Made by a program: the position numbers and the translations under genes
In this document: piece after piece, positions 47,279 through 57,614 of the stretch
Layout of the letters: every line of letters starts with the position of its first letter
Position numbering within the stretch: the stretch's first letter is position 1
Notes under the pieces: model-generated
Databases searched by the model: none
Told to the model about the DNA's origin: nothing
Seen by the model: the letters and a program-made list of their open reading frames with translations, nothing else
Assembly: GCA_937944405.1 (NCBI GenBank)
Contig: CALDYR010000013.1
Location: 1-61,643 of the forward strand
Source: an uncultured Pirellulaceae bacterium
GTDB taxonomy: Bacteria > Planctomycetota > Planctomycetia > Pirellulales > Pirellulaceae
Length of the DNA stretch: 61,643 nt
Reading direction: 5' to 3'

Positions 47279-47812
47279 TCACTTGACCACAAAAGAGCTA
47301 ACCAGCATCAACAAACCAACCCCTGCTAAACTCAAGGTCCCGTAGGCGATGTATTTCAGAATTTCGCCTTGTATATTGCTTTTGACCAAATCGGGTTGAA
47401 AGTATTCGCCGATGGTGTCTTGCGAACTGTATTCAGCGGCAACTTGGTAGACTTCGGCATCGCTAAGCCCGTCGATGTCTGCTTTGTAGGCTTCCCAAGC
47501 GCCGTCGGTATCAATCTCACGTTGAATAGAATTAGCAAATTGGTAAACCCCAACACCTGCCGCTCCCAACAGTACCGTCATCGCCAGCCCGACGGTAAAC
47601 AACCAGCGTTTGAGCATCGACGTCGAACCGTGCTCGGATTTGGCATCGTTGTGGATGGTGGATTGTTGCAAACGCTTAAATTCACCTAACCGCGGCGCTT
47701 CAAAGGGATGATCGCACTGAGGGCAACTAACGGTTTGACCTGCTTGCCGTTTTTGCAGTTCCAAGGCGTGCTGGCATTGAGGGCAAGGCAGAAGATAAAT
47801 GATCGAAGCCAT
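47279..47812 (-). CDS. Zinc-ribbon membrane protein of unknown function
   Basis: 177 aa. The N-terminus has a zinc ribbon with two CPxC pairs: CPQCQHALELQ and CPQCDHPFE (about residues 10-36). Two membrane segments follow, at about 69-89 (LFTVGLAMTVLLGAAGVGVY) and 155-176 (IAYGTLSLAGVGLLMLVSSFV). The intervening loop (90-150) is acidic. It is a typical planctomycete zinc-ribbon/TM protein of unknown role. It converges with comM. Confidence 0.7.
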   Translation of the reverse strand: MASIIYLLPCPQCQHALELQKRQAGQTVSCPQCDHPFEAPRLGEFKRLQQSTIHNDAKSEHGSTSMLKRWLFTVGLAMTVLLGAAGVGVYQFANSIQREIDTDGAWEAYKADIDGLSDAEVYQVAAEYSSQDTIGEYFQPDLVKSNIQGEILKYIAYGTLSLAGVGLLMLVSSFVVK

Positions 47813-48932
47813 AAATGGGTATTAACAAGCTATAGAGAAACTTAGGATAATCGGTAAGTAATGAGTATAGCAGAGGCCATGCGCGATGATCGAACCTAAC
47901 GGCGATCTCAAGGGGGTTTATTCAGATCTGGTATCTCAACGAGCTAACCAACGCTACCAACGCGCCTCCGATCGCCGTTCAACGACTGTCGCCGGTGGGC
48001 TGCCGATCGACAGATGACATGCGGGCGAATGAAAGACGCCCGTGCCCGGTTGCCGATTAGAACCCAATTGTCCACAGGTCGACGGCGAAACCGAAGAAGG
48101 AGCTAGCAGAGGTTTCGGTTGGTCGATCTTCTCAACGAACGCTGAATCGCGGTGACGATGTTTGACGTTGCCGGGCGTCACCCGACGCCGACCATCAACG
48201 GTAGCTGGTTAAACCTTCGCGAAAACAGTAGGCCACAGGATAAAGCGTGTGTTTCGTCGGAATTGTGTGGCAAATACTGTGCCGCGAGTTACTTTTTTCG
48301 GCACATCAATTTCCGATTTGATCGGTGAAAGCAACTGGACCGTGAAAGCGGTGCGAGTACAATTCAAGTATCAGAAACAAGCCGTTCGCTGTTACAACAG
48401 CCCACCCGAAATACACGCTCTCCCTTGCTCCGTTTGCGTTTCTGCGAACAGGGCATGCTCGGTCAGCATTTCAACCTAAGAGCGGAAAATTGATTCTGAG
48501 AAAACGATTGTCGAACCACCTCCCAAACCGGCAAAACATACTCGTTGGGTGACAACAGGGCTGTTGTTCAAATGCAATACAATCAAGATTTCTGTGGTGG
48601 GATGAGACGACCCACAGGATTCCCAACCGAACGGTGAAATCAGTGTCGCTTTCATGTCGACAAGCGCTTTGTTTGAAGCTGCTGTGATTGTGGACGATTT
48701 TCTCAATCGACGGACTTGATGGATTTTCAACGAGAGACCGAGGAACGCCCGCGTTCGGGTAATAAGCGTGCTAATTGGTAAGTTCTTCCAAATAGATTGC
48801 TTCTTAAAGTTTCCGTAAATTTAGGTGGTAGACTTCAAACCGTAGATGAGCCAGCGACGTATCCTCCGAGGTCGCTTGTTTCAGTTTTGATTCAACACAC
48901 ACACAAATTCCCCACTTGCAGGAGTACTCAAC
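47813..48932. other. Long gene-free region upstream of the sigma factor
   Basis: 1.1 kb. Frames at 47954-48181, 48249-48479 and 48476-48730 (some minus) have no recognisable protein pattern. It presumably contains the sigma factor promoter and long leader. The last bases include AGGAG at about 48917-48924, the ribosome-binding site of the next gene. An undescribed RNA or short peptide cannot be ruled out. Confidence 0.45.
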
Positions 48933-50474
48933 TTGTACGACGCAATGCTCGAAGACGAAGATTCAACCCGCACACGCGTTTCGGCTGGCAACTTTTCGTC
49001 GGTTGTCGAAGCCGGTGCTGATGGCCCCGTTTCCACCGGTGATGAAGTCGATCGTACCGCTGCGGCCAAAACTGCCGTGGTCCCCGGACTCGAAGAAACC
49101 GATGCATGGTCGGACGATCCGGTCCGCATGTATTTAACTCAGATGGGCGAAATCCCACTGCTGACACGCAAGGAAGAAATCGACTTAGCCAAACGCATCG
49201 AAGACACTCGCCGTGAGTTTCGTACAAAATTGCTGGAATGCGATTACGTGATTCGCGTGGCGTATAAAACTTTGGTGCGGGTTCATCGCGGCGAACTTCC
49301 GTTTGACCGCACCGTGCAAGTCTCTGTCACCGACCGGTTGGAGAAAGAACAAATCCTTGGCCGTATTCGGCACAATTTGACAACGCTGTCGGTATTGCTA
49401 AAACGCAACCATCACGACTTTAACACCGCGTTCTCGAAAAAGGCCACGAAAGCAAAACGCAAGCAGGCTTGGGTGGACCTCGGACGCCGTCGTCGTCGCG
49501 CCGTTCGGTTGATCGAAGAACTTGGACTGCGAACCCAACGGATTGAATCGATGATCCGCGTCATCGAGGATTTCAGCAATCGCGTTGATGATCTTTTGGA
49601 ACGCATCCAACAACACAAAAAAGATCGCAAACCCGCACACGAGCGCGAAGGTTGGATCCAAGAGATGCGGACCATCCTGCAAGCCTGTCAGGAAAGCCCG
49701 ACCAGCCTCCGCAACCGCGTGACTTACCTACGTGAAGTTTACACCCGCTACCAAAAAGCCAAACGTGAACTCTCCGAAGGGAACCTGCGACTGGTTGTCT
49801 CGATCGCCAAGAAGTACCGCAATCGAGGCTTGAGCTTCTTAGATCTAATCCAAGAAGGCAACGCCGGTCTGATGCGTGCGGTCGACAAATTTGAGTATCG
49901 TCGCGGGTTTAAATTCTGCACCTACGCAACGTGGTGGATTCGTCAAGCGATCACACGCGCCGTTGCCGATCAAAGCCGAACCATTCGCATCCCTGTTCAC
50001 ATGGTCGAAACCATGTCGCGTGTGCGAACCGTATCGAGACAACTGTTGCAGGAACTCGGCCGCGAACCCACGCTTGAAGAGGTCGCCCGCCGCAGCGAAA
50101 CCACCGTCGAAGAAGCACGGCGCGTGTTAGCCATGAGCCGCTATCCAATCAGCCTCGATCGCCCCGTCGGCAACAGCGAAGACAGCCACTTTGGCGATCT
50201 TCTGCCCGACGGCGAAGCCGAAAGTCCATCCATCGGAGCGGGACAGGAAATGCTCAAAGGACGAATCCAAGACGTACTGAAAACGTTGAGCTACCGCGAG
50301 CGTGAGATTATCAAACTACGCTACGGTCTGGGAGACGGTTATAGTTACACACTCGAAGAGGTTGGCCACATCTTCAAAGTTACCCGCGAACGCATTCGTC
50401 AAATCGAAGCCAAAGCGGTTCGCAAACTTCAACAACCAAGCCGCAGCCAAGAACTCGTTGGTTTCTTGGACTAA
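48933..50474 (+). CDS. RNA polymerase sigma factor, sigma-70 (RpoD/SigA-like)
   Basis: 513 aa. Region 1.2 is [20 protein letters not shown]. Regions 2.1-2.4 are present: [60 protein letters not shown]. Region 3 is [16 protein letters not shown], and region 4.2 is [17 protein letters not shown] long helical insert (residues 130-270) separates 1.2 and 2, as in primary sigma factors. The start is TTG at 48933 because AGGAG lies 8 nt upstream; the first ATG (48945) would be 20 nt away. A perfect terminator follows, so it is monocistronic. Primary versus second-copy status cannot be settled from this window alone. Confidence 0.9.
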   Translation: MYDAMLEDEDSTRTRVSAGNFSSVVEAGADGPVSTGDEVDRTAAAKTAVVPGLEETDAWSDDPVRMYLTQMGEIPLLTRKEEIDLAKRIEDTRREFRTKLLECDYVIRVAYKTLVRVHRGELPFDRTVQVSVTDRLEKEQILGRIRHNLTTLSVLLKRNHHDFNTAFSKKATKAKRKQAWVDLGRRRRRAVRLIEELGLRTQRIESMIRVIEDFSNRVDDLLERIQQHKKDRKPAHEREGWIQEMRTILQACQESPTSLRNRVTYLREVYTRYQKAKRELSEGNLRLVVSIAKKYRNRGLSFLDLIQEGNAGLMRAVDKFEYRRGFKFCTYATWWIRQAITRAVADQSRTIRIPVHMVETMSRVRTVSRQLLQELGREPTLEEVARRSETTVEEARRVLAMSRYPISLDRPVGNSEDSHFGDLLPDGEAESPSIGAGQEMLKGRIQDVLKTLSYREREIIKLRYGLGDGYSYTLEEVGHIFKVTRERIRQIEAKAVRKLQQPSRSQELVGFLD

Positions 50475-50511
50475 CGTCCCAACCGATTTCAACCAGTCGA
50501 ACTCGAGATTC

Positions 50512-50548
50512 AAAAAAGCCTCAGCATCCAATCGCTGAGGCTTTTTTT
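50512..50548 (+). terminator. Perfect Rho-independent terminator of the sigma factor gene
   Basis: GCCTCAGC (50518-50525) and GCTGAGGC (50534-50541) form a perfect stem around an 8-nt loop, flanked by six A and seven T. It can work in both directions. Confidence 0.93.
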
Positions 50549-50904
50549 GTGGTTCTTCTAGAATCAGGCGCAATGCCCAAGGAGCGACACAAAGGCCCCG
50601 AGGCACTACAAGTTAACATGCTGGCGGAGCAAGTAAAATCTCGAGCGGAGGTTCGATTTTCTCAAGTTAGCAAAAGTAAAAATCGCCAAGGCCGCCTGTT
50701 GAGTGAACTGTTTCTTCCCCGTTTTCGTAGACATTAACCTTAGCCAACGAATGGACATGGTAAGTTTTACAAACTCAAAGCAACACGGATCGTCGCTTTT
50801 GAAAACATTTTTTTTCAAGTTCACGCGGCGGTGCGACCAGAGGTGTCACTGCCCTTTGCGATACAGATACTGAAGACAGAAACTCATTATCTGGAGAGAC
50901 CTAA
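50549..50904. other. Gene-free region
   Basis: 356 nt between the sigma factor terminator and the next small gene. Short frames lack protein-like sequence. GGAGAG just before 50905 is the ribosome-binding site of the next gene. Confidence 0.5.
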
Positions 50905-51282
50905 ATGGCGAAATTTTATATTGAATCTGGAAACGTTTCTTTTGTGGTCTGTGCCAACGATGCCGAGGGCGCCGCGCTCTGGGCAATGCACCGCACGATC
51001 GATGATAAAGTCTGTCAGTACGAAGACGAAGCAGAAGTGCGGGCTCAACTGGTCGACGATGCGATGTTATTTGAACCATCCGACCATGATAACCAAGACG
51101 TCCCCGGCAACGTCCCTTTAGAACCAATGCTGGAGGGCCTGTCTGAGTTTGGCGAAACGATCAAAATCAGCCAACGCGGTTTCGGTAGAGATGATCAAGG
51201 TTGCATCGACACCGAAGAAGTCTTTCGCCAATGGCGACAACTGATGACGGCGATGGATCGGCTATTTGATCAAATGGGATAA
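50905..51282 (+). CDS. Conserved small protein of unknown function
   Basis: 125 aa with a clear ribosome-binding site (GGAGAG, 6 nt before ATG 50905). The N-terminus (MAKFYIESGNVSFVVCANDA) suggests a small beta/alpha domain, the middle is acidic, and the C-terminus is a helix (DTEEVFRQWRQLMTAMDRLF). Similar proteins are typical of planctomycetes; no function is known to me. It ends before a bidirectional terminator shared with the gene opposite. Confidence 0.7.
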   Translation: MAKFYIESGNVSFVVCANDAEGAALWAMHRTIDDKVCQYEDEAEVRAQLVDDAMLFEPSDHDNQDVPGNVPLEPMLEGLSEFGETIKISQRGFGRDDQGCIDTEEVFRQWRQLMTAMDRLFDQMG

Positions 51283-51342
51283 ACCTCTACTCCGGGGCCT
51301 TTGAAACGTCCACGAAGTCTCCACAAGAACACGATTCTCTAC

Positions 51343-51385
51343 AAAAACACGCGGGTGTGACGAAAGCTCGCACCCGCGTGTTTTT
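51343..51385. terminator. Bidirectional Rho-independent terminator
   Basis: An 11-bp perfect stem (51347-51357 with 51371-51381) flanked by A5 on the left and T5 on the right. It can end transcription from the small gene (plus) and from the metallo-hydrolase (minus). Confidence 0.88.
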
Positions 51386-51421
51386 AATTCCTCCGCAACG
51401 CGCTGGTACCGTCGGCGATGC

Positions 51422-52210
51422 CTACAATTCCATGATCGGCCCGACACCGTCTCGGGCGGCCACGTAAATCGGAAAATCCTCGCCTAGGGTATCACGATGC
51501 GTCTGCACCGCTTTCTCGGGAGAATTATTATCCTCTGACAGATGACACAAACAGGCCCACCGCAAACGCGGGTTCTCTGTATCGACCGACTGCTGCAATG
51601 CGTCTTTTAGCAGCTTCGCCGAATCATCATTGGACAAATGCCCACCGTCGCCGCTGATGCGTTTTTTTAAGCGTTGTGGATAGGCTCCGTCTCGCAACAT
51701 CCGATGATCATAGTTGCTTTCTATGATCACCGCATCAAGCGACCGCAGCACCTCTCGCAATCCATCAAACGCGTGGCCTAGGTCGGTCAAAATCCCGACG
51801 CGGTGTTGATCGTCTTCCACCACATAGGCTACTCCCTCGGCGCTGTCGTGCGGCGTAGGAATCGAATGCACAATCACGTCGCCAAAACTGAGGCTACTTC
51901 CGGCAGCGAAAATACGAACCCGCTCCATCTTCCCGACCTTTAGATACCGCTGCGACGCCGCCAACGTCCGCCGGGTCACATAAACGGGCATCCCGAATTT
52001 CCGTTGAAAGATACCCATCGATTTTGCATGATCGCTATGATCGTGCGTCACCAACAACGCATCGACCGAACGAATGTCTCGTTCGTGCTCCGCGAGCCGA
52101 AGTTCCGCCTGCCGAGCACTAATCCCAGCATCGATTAACAACCGAACGTTTCGGGTTTCCACGTAAAAGCAATTGCCATTACTTCCTGATTGCAGCGCGA
52201 TAACTTTCAT
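51422..52210 (-). CDS. MBL-fold metallo-hydrolase, YycJ/WalJ-like
   Basis: 262 aa. The metal-binding motif is THDHSDH (His56, His58, Asp60, His61), followed by a conserved PTPHDSAEGVAYVV (His about 125) and GILTDLGHA (Asp about 148). The N-terminus MKVIALQSGSNGNCFYVET matches YycJ/WalJ-type exonuclease proteins of the beta-lactamase fold, which act on DNA and influence repair and cell-wall signalling in Firmicutes. The activity here is inferred. The ATG at 52208-52210 starts at the homology. Confidence 0.9.
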   Translation of the reverse strand: MKVIALQSGSNGNCFYVETRNVRLLIDAGISARQAELRLAEHERDIRSVDALLVTHDHSDHAKSMGIFQRKFGMPVYVTRRTLAASQRYLKVGKMERVRIFAAGSSLSFGDVIVHSIPTPHDSAEGVAYVVEDDQHRVGILTDLGHAFDGLREVLRSLDAVIIESNYDHRMLRDGAYPQRLKKRISGDGGHLSNDDSAKLLKDALQQSVDTENPRLRWACLCHLSEDNNSPEKAVQTHRDTLGEDFPIYVAARDGVGPIMEL

Positions 52211-52303
52211 AGACCGCGATTGTAAGCCATTGCTTGGACGCGCCTATCAGACCTCGAAAGTTCTCCATACCCACCGCAAATCAACCAGACTACGACACAA
52301 ACC

Positions 52304-52759
52304 TTAAAGAGTCAAAGAATCGCGTTGCTCCATCGGCGGTGACAGCGGCGAACGTTCCGACGGCAGTTGACGGCCAAGGCTAACCGCGGCGCTGATGATG
52401 TCGATCAGGGTCTGAGTCGGACAGGGCTTGCATAACACTTGGTGCGCTACGGCAAGCGCTTTCTCGAGCCGGGCGACCTCTAATTGCCCTGTCCACGCCA
52501 ATCGGATCGTGTCCGGAAATCGCTCCGCCACCAACGTTAGAAACTCGACACCATCCATCTGCGGCATCCGCAAATCAGACAGCACCACATCGGCGGGACC
52601 GGCGTCCATCGATTCCAGCGCGTCGATCGCATTTTCAAAAAATAAAATTTCACAGTCCGGGATTTTGCGGTGCATCTGCCGCCGCGTGCTGGCTAACAGC
52701 ATTGGGTCGTCGTCGACGCAAATCATGCGTACTGGTTTCGCGGTTGCCTTTAACATCAT
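52304..52759 (-). CDS. CheY-like single-domain response regulator
   Basis: 151 aa from the ATG at 52757-52759. The start is set by AGGA six nt upstream and by its position two nt after the stop of the glycosyltransferase gene; another ATG follows directly. The receiver residues are Asp16-18 (CVDDDP), phosphoacceptor Asp62 (LSDLRMPQMDG), Thr90 and Lys111 (LCKP). No output domain; the C-terminal 25 residues are Pro/Ser-rich. It is the last gene of a six-gene minus-strand operon that also has an Hpt protein, which is a plausible phosphate source. Confidence 0.85.
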   Translation of the reverse strand: MMLKATAKPVRMICVDDDPMLLASTRRQMHRKIPDCEILFFENAIDALESMDAGPADVVLSDLRMPQMDGVEFLTLVAERFPDTIRLAWTGQLEVARLEKALAVAHQVLCKPCPTQTLIDIISAAVSLGRQLPSERSPLSPPMEQRDSLTL

Positions 52760-52761
52760 GT

Positions 52762-55700
52762 TTATTCCTGTAATCGAAAAGGTCGAAAATGTCCCCGAGC
52801 GGGGTCCCACAGAAAGACGCTCCATAAATACGTCCGGTGTTTCAATTCAAAATTCTGGCGAATGAATTGCTCGAATCGTGCACCTGGGTATTCCCAGCGC
52901 ATATTTTTCCCCCGGGTGCGGAATTTTTCCCGATTGAGTAACACCCACACCCGCCGGCCTCGTGATATTTCGGCAATCAATTGGTCGACGTTACTGACAA
53001 CTTCGCCGCCGCCGTTACGGTCGACCAAAATTCCATCTCGCATCACGGCAAAATCGTACAACAGCGGCAATGCGAGATCGTAATCACATTTACCGCTTTC
53101 GATGTGTGCGCAATGCGTGTGCGGTTCGGTAATCGCAATCCGGTCACCGGGCCGTTGTTGGCTTCTGACCCACCTGACCGCGCCAGTCGAATCGCCAAGT
53201 ATTCGCAATTCATACGAACCTGGAATTCGCCACGGCGACCAACTGGCAATCAATGCGGCCATACAAACCATCACACCAACACCCATCGTCGCTGAGTAAC
53301 GGTTGAGATTATCTGCTTTTGGATAAACAAGGTTGGTTAATGTCGACAACAGCAATCGCATCCCGTCAACTGACAGCAGAATCCAAATCGGCATCAGCCA
53401 GTAAAGATACCGAAAACTAATGTTGGTGACTAACAAATTCGTCATCACGATGCCCGAAACTAAAAACGACAACAGCGCTAGCGCGTTCCGATTTTTTTCG
53501 CGGTACATCAACGGCAACCCTGCCAAGAAAAAGAAACTGGGCACCACGTGCAGACGCGAATACCCCACCAGCATCGACAGCAGGTTCATGGGATACCAAA
53601 AATGGGGCTTCACCGCAGCTTCGATCGATGGAGAAACTCCTTCGGTTCGGGTCAGACAAAGCGTTTTGAACGCCACAAAATCCAATCCGATCAACGCCAC
53701 CACGACGCAGGAAACCAGCATCAAGGTCACATTGCGTTTCCAACCAAGGTCTTTAGCAAACAATAAGTAACCGAACACCAGCGACGGCCCCATCGCGACG
53801 CTGATCTCTTGACTGAGCACCGCACAAAGAAACGCGATCAGTGTCGCCACGCGATGCCACTGGCATTGCCGCGTGACAAATCCAATACAAAACCAATAAA
53901 CCGTCAGCAGCGCGAAGAACTGCTGCATCTGATAAAAACGGATCACATGCCCGGTAAAAATTTGAAACGGGTGGACGCTGACCAAGAGCATCGCCATGAA
54001 CCCTACCCAACGATTGCCCAACAGCCGTGCGCCGCACAAATACGCCAACCACGCCGTTGCGGCCGACCACATAACCGATTGCAATCGCAAACTCCACATA
54101 TTTCCACCCCACGGCCACGCCAGCGCCGCGGTGACGTAGTGAAACATGGGGCTGCGGGTGTAGTACACGTCGTCCGGTACAAAACCGGGGGCGCCCGTTT
54201 CTAAAATCGCCATGATCGCTTGGGTGGATGCATATTCGTCATCATCCAGTGGTTGCAGATCTAATTTATAAGCGCGTAAAAACACGCCCAACAGCAACAC
54301 CCAAACACAAGCGTGAAACCAGACGCGGGTGTGGGGTAAATTACGCAATCCCCCGATCACATCGTGACCATTTTTCCGTAAGTCCTTCAATCCGATGCGG
54401 CCCACGGCGTCGGTCAAACCGACCATCAACGCCGCTCCCAACGCGATCCAAAAAATAATTCGCCACATGCTACCGTCCATCATCCATAATACCTCGTGAC
54501 GCTCGGTCCACGAACATTCCAATAGCAATCCGGCTGTGACGGTGACGGTGGCGGTTAACAGCATCGCGTAAATCTGCTGACAGGTCGTCAACCACAGCCG
54601 ATCGGTACCGATTGCCGATGATGAAATTTTGCGTCTGCGGTCCAAACCCACTGCGACCATCAAAAAGATGCAAATCGACACCAACGTCAACAACCCAACC
54701 TGAATGAGCGTTTCGGGCAGCAAAGCGTCCAATTGTTGAGGGCTAAGCGCGTTACCGCGGTACTGCATTGACGGAATCGATTTTCCAGAACTCAGCACCG
54801 GCCCCAGCATTCTTACCGGCGTTGGTTCATCGGCTGGTGATGATGATTTGGCAACTTGGGCCCGCCAAAGGTCACTGGCGACAAAACCAATGTTGCTTGC
54901 GTCTTTGCCTGTCGCGGCACCGTCGACGGCGATTTGGGTGGGCCAGTTCGCATTGGATTTATCAAGGCAAATGATTTCCAATCGATTGCTGCCGGGGCGT
55001 AATAAATTGGCGATACTGTAACTCAAATACCCACCTTCGGCGGTGTCGTGTTTGAGCGAATTAGGTTGACGGCGTTCGGGAAATAGGTCGGGTGTTTTGG
55101 GAGTTCGACGGGCCTCGGCCAGCGTCCGTTTAGGATCCCACACCCCTGGAGCCTGCGCCCGGTTGTAGGTGCGAATGTACCGAAACGGCGTCAGTTTGGG
55201 TGAAAACGGGTTGCGGAACTCTGCCAAATTCCCGTGACCCTTGCGTGGGGATTCGAACCGTTTACCGATGAAATTGGTGTCCACTTCGTCGGGGTCCAAC
55301 AGTTCCGGTTTAGTCGTCGGATCAAACGAAGAGGCCCGTCCAAAAACCCAATCACCATTGTCTAAATCCGGCGCCTTGGTGGATTTAACGCGCACCAACT
55401 GCCCGTTGATGTGCATTTCATATTGCCGGTTGGCCAGTACACGAATCCATGCTTCATCAACCGGACGGTCGATTTTCCAATCGGCGCTAAACCTCACACC
55501 GGATTTACTGGGCGCCGTGGGGTGCCGCATCCACGACCCGGAAAACGCCTTGGTGTAAATTTCTTCAGGATGCGATCGGTATCCGCCACTGGCCGGACCA
55601 TCAGTTGTCGTGGCTTGCCGCCATTGCTTATCCCAATAGTGCAACTGGGTCCAGTCCTTCAATTGCGGGCCGAGGGGCGCTGGTTCGGCACGCCAGGTGG

Positions 55701-56283
55701 TGTCGCTACGAAGTGGAATCACGCGACCGTCATACAATTGAATTTCGCCAACGAAGCTAACCCGAGCAGGAGCCGACCGGGATTCGAGCTCGATCGCGAT
55801 CACGTTTTTGCCTACTTCCAGCGCTGACGTTAATTCGATGTAACTGGGAAGACGCCACGAATCGTGCCCGTCCCATTGATATTCACGAGGAAAATTGAGC
55901 GCCATCGCCGGCTCTTGCGGCAGCAAAACCTGGCCTTTTTCACTGGTGCCATTTTGGAAGGGGCGCGTCGGACGCCACAGAAAAAAACGTCCCAAGGGGT
56001 TCTGATTAACACTGATCTCGAATGCGTCGGCGGCCACGATCTTGATCCAAGCGTGCTTGACGTCCGACGTAAGATCAAATCGTTTGCGAAAATAGCCAGC
56101 ATGCGATGCGGGACCGGGGGCGCAAATCCAATCGGCCGGGTAAGCCGTCGGCCGTAGGGGATGGTTGGCCTGCAATCGGTAACGCGCTGTCGCGTACCCG
56201 ATCGTCACCACAAACGCGACCATCATCAGTAAAAAGAAACTGATGTTCAGACCAATTCTATTTTTTTCATGTTCGCCGGTCAT
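52762..56283 (-). CDS. GT-C-type glycosyltransferase with N-terminal carbohydrate-binding-like domains
   Basis: 1173 aa from the ATG at 56281-56283, which overlaps the preceding stop as ATGA; an upstream in-frame start at 56313 lies inside the neighbour. A membrane anchor (about residues 13-35) is followed by some 450 residues of beta-sandwich, probably two copies of a galactose-binding/GH2-like jelly roll (AWIKIVAADAFEISVNQNPL; AWIRVLANRQYEMHINGQLV). From about 540 on, ten or so hydrophobic segments form a GT39/83-like membrane region with the luminal acidic motif DDDEYAS. Such enzymes transfer sugar from a polyprenyl-phosphate donor. The joining of lectin-like domains to a GT-C enzyme is unusual. 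The acceptor is unknown. Confidence 0.78.
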   Translation of the reverse strand: MTGEHEKNRIGLNISFFLLMMVAFVVTIGYATARYRLQANHPLRPTAYPADWICAPGPASHAGYFRKRFDLTSDVKHAWIKIVAADAFEISVNQNPLGRFFLWRPTRPFQNGTSEKGQVLLPQEPAMALNFPREYQWDGHDSWRLPSYIELTSALEVGKNVIAIELESRSAPARVSFVGEIQLYDGRVIPLRSDTTWRAEPAPLGPQLKDWTQLHYWDKQWRQATTTDGPASGGYRSHPEEIYTKAFSGSWMRHPTAPSKSGVRFSADWKIDRPVDEAWIRVLANRQYEMHINGQLVRVKSTKAPDLDNGDWVFGRASSFDPTTKPELLDPDEVDTNFIGKRFESPRKGHGNLAEFRNPFSPKLTPFRYIRTYNRAQAPGVWDPKRTLAEARRTPKTPDLFPERRQPNSLKHDTAEGGYLSYSIANLLRPGSNRLEIICLDKSNANWPTQIAVDGAATGKDASNIGFVASDLWRAQVAKSSSPADEPTPVRMLGPVLSSGKSIPSMQYRGNALSPQQLDALLPETLIQVGLLTLVSICIFLMVAVGLDRRRKISSSAIGTDRLWLTTCQQIYAMLLTATVTVTAGLLLECSWTERHEVLWMMDGSMWRIIFWIALGAALMVGLTDAVGRIGLKDLRKNGHDVIGGLRNLPHTRVWFHACVWVLLLGVFLRAYKLDLQPLDDDEYASTQAIMAILETGAPGFVPDDVYYTRSPMFHYVTAALAWPWGGNMWSLRLQSVMWSAATAWLAYLCGARLLGNRWVGFMAMLLVSVHPFQIFTGHVIRFYQMQQFFALLTVYWFCIGFVTRQCQWHRVATLIAFLCAVLSQEISVAMGPSLVFGYLLFAKDLGWKRNVTLMLVSCVVVALIGLDFVAFKTLCLTRTEGVSPSIEAAVKPHFWYPMNLLSMLVGYSRLHVVPSFFFLAGLPLMYREKNRNALALLSFLVSGIVMTNLLVTNISFRYLYWLMPIWILLSVDGMRLLLSTLTNLVYPKADNLNRYSATMGVGVMVCMAALIASWSPWRIPGSYELRILGDSTGAVRWVRSQQRPGDRIAITEPHTHCAHIESGKCDYDLALPLLYDFAVMRDGILVDRNGGGEVVSNVDQLIAEISRGRRVWVLLNREKFRTRGKNMRWEYPGARFEQFIRQNFELKHRTYLWSVFLWDPARGHFRPFRLQE

Positions 56284-57614
56284 GGATTCTTCGCACGTGT
56301 TTGAGCAGCCCAAATGGCGTTAGCGTCGGCGGTAAGGCCAGTCGCAGTGGCAGAGTGCTGCTGGGCGACGGCCCGTAAAATCTTTTTCGTGCCAAAATTG
56401 TAATAATTCGACGCACTGTACATCCAGTCTCGCATGGTGTTGACGCGCTCAACGCGCGATTGCCGCAGGCAGGATAACTGCATTAAATAAATCAGTTTGA
56501 CATCGCAGGGTGTCCGCCGCAGGACGTATGTGAATCTTCGCGTAGCGCGTTCAAACCGCGCCGAATTAAAATCTTGAATCGCAAACCGCAGTACCCCACG
56601 TAGCGCTTCACGGCCGATGGCGGGATCGGTGGAAGCGGTCAACGGTTTATAAATCGCGAACGCCTCGTCATAACGGGCGCCGGTTTCCAAACCACGCGCC
56701 CGTTGCAATGCGGCGTAAGGACTGTCGATGCCCAACCGCCGGTCCAACACTCCACGTTGAGAAATGTAATGAGTATCCTGGCCCAACACCGGCAGCAGTT
56801 CTACGGCGCGATCTAAATGTTTTTTTGATTGAGCATAATCGTGTTGGCTGGAGGATTGCGCCGCAGATCGAATTTCTTGGCTGGCGTGGAATGGTCGCGC
56901 CCAACCTCCACACACCGCTACCACTGCGACTATCCCCATCAAGGTAATAGCGCCGCTGACACGTTCGAAGGCCAACCGGCCATCGTGTTGAAACGTCGAC
57001 AGAACCAACAAAAAAGATCCGACGATCGACAATGACCATCCACGTCCAACGAACTGACAAAAGGCATTCGAATAACCCAACCATAGCAACAAATCCTTGG
57101 TCCGGTGCAGACCAATCTCCCATGGTGACCACGAAGGTAAATTCACAACCGCCAGATGACGAGGCGTGTCGACAAAATACGTTTTCGTTCGCCATCCCTT
57201 CGAACCGAATTCCGCGTTCAAAAAGATATCCCCCCCCAGCCAGGTAAGATTATTGTGCTGCATTTGTAACCACGTCGCGTCGGCGGAGATTTGCGGGCTG
57301 CGGATCATAACGAAGTAGGGATACGTCAACGGCAGCAACAGCATCAGGCTGGTGATGAAAGCGCTGCCGGTAGACCAACGGCGTTTCCAAACCCACGATG
57401 CCAACGCTACGATCAAACCAACGGCCACGGCGGCTTTAAAAAACGGCGTGCAACCGGGCGTCGATAACACAATGTCCGCTGGCGACGACGCGCCGATTGC
57501 CGGCGAAACCGGGACACCGAACCAAGGTCCAGTGACTCCGCATACGACCGCTGCGATTCCCGCGCACGTGGTCAAACAATACAGCAATTGATTCAACGAC
57601 CGAAACGGATTCAC
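56280..57614 (-). CDS. Polytopic membrane protein with C-terminal TPR-like region
   Basis: 444 aa. The start is GTG (57612-57614), overlapping the previous gene's stop as GTGA. There are about five hydrophobic segments in residues 10-235 (LLYCLTTCAGIAAVVCGV, AAVAVGLIVALASWVW, ITSLMLLLPLTYPYFVMI, IVGSFLLVLSTF, LMGIVAVVAVCGGW). Residues 250-400 are TPR-like helices (AQSKKHLDRAVELL). It resembles no enzyme; its place between a HlyD-type adaptor and a glycosyltransferase suggests a role in export or modification of a surface component. Confidence 0.7.
   Translation of the reverse strand: MNPFRSLNQLLYCLTTCAGIAAVVCGVTGPWFGVPVSPAIGASSPADIVLSTPGCTPFFKAAVAVGLIVALASWVWKRRWSTGSAFITSLMLLLPLTYPYFVMIRSPQISADATWLQMQHNNLTWLGGDIFLNAEFGSKGWRTKTYFVDTPRHLAVVNLPSWSPWEIGLHRTKDLLLWLGYSNAFCQFVGRGWSLSIVGSFLLVLSTFQHDGRLAFERVSGAITLMGIVAVVAVCGGWARPFHASQEIRSAAQSSSQHDYAQSKKHLDRAVELLPVLGQDTHYISQRGVLDRRLGIDSPYAALQRARGLETGARYDEAFAIYKPLTASTDPAIGREALRGVLRFAIQDFNSARFERATRRFTYVLRRTPCDVKLIYLMQLSCLRQSRVERVNTMRDWMYSASNYYNFGTKKILRAVAQQHSATATGLTADANAIWAAQTRAKNP

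Noticed and set aside
55240-55262. GGGGATTCGAACC-like sequence resembling a reverse tRNA T-arm
   Set aside because: Lies inside the glycosyltransferase gene; no matching acceptor stem or anticodon arm around it.
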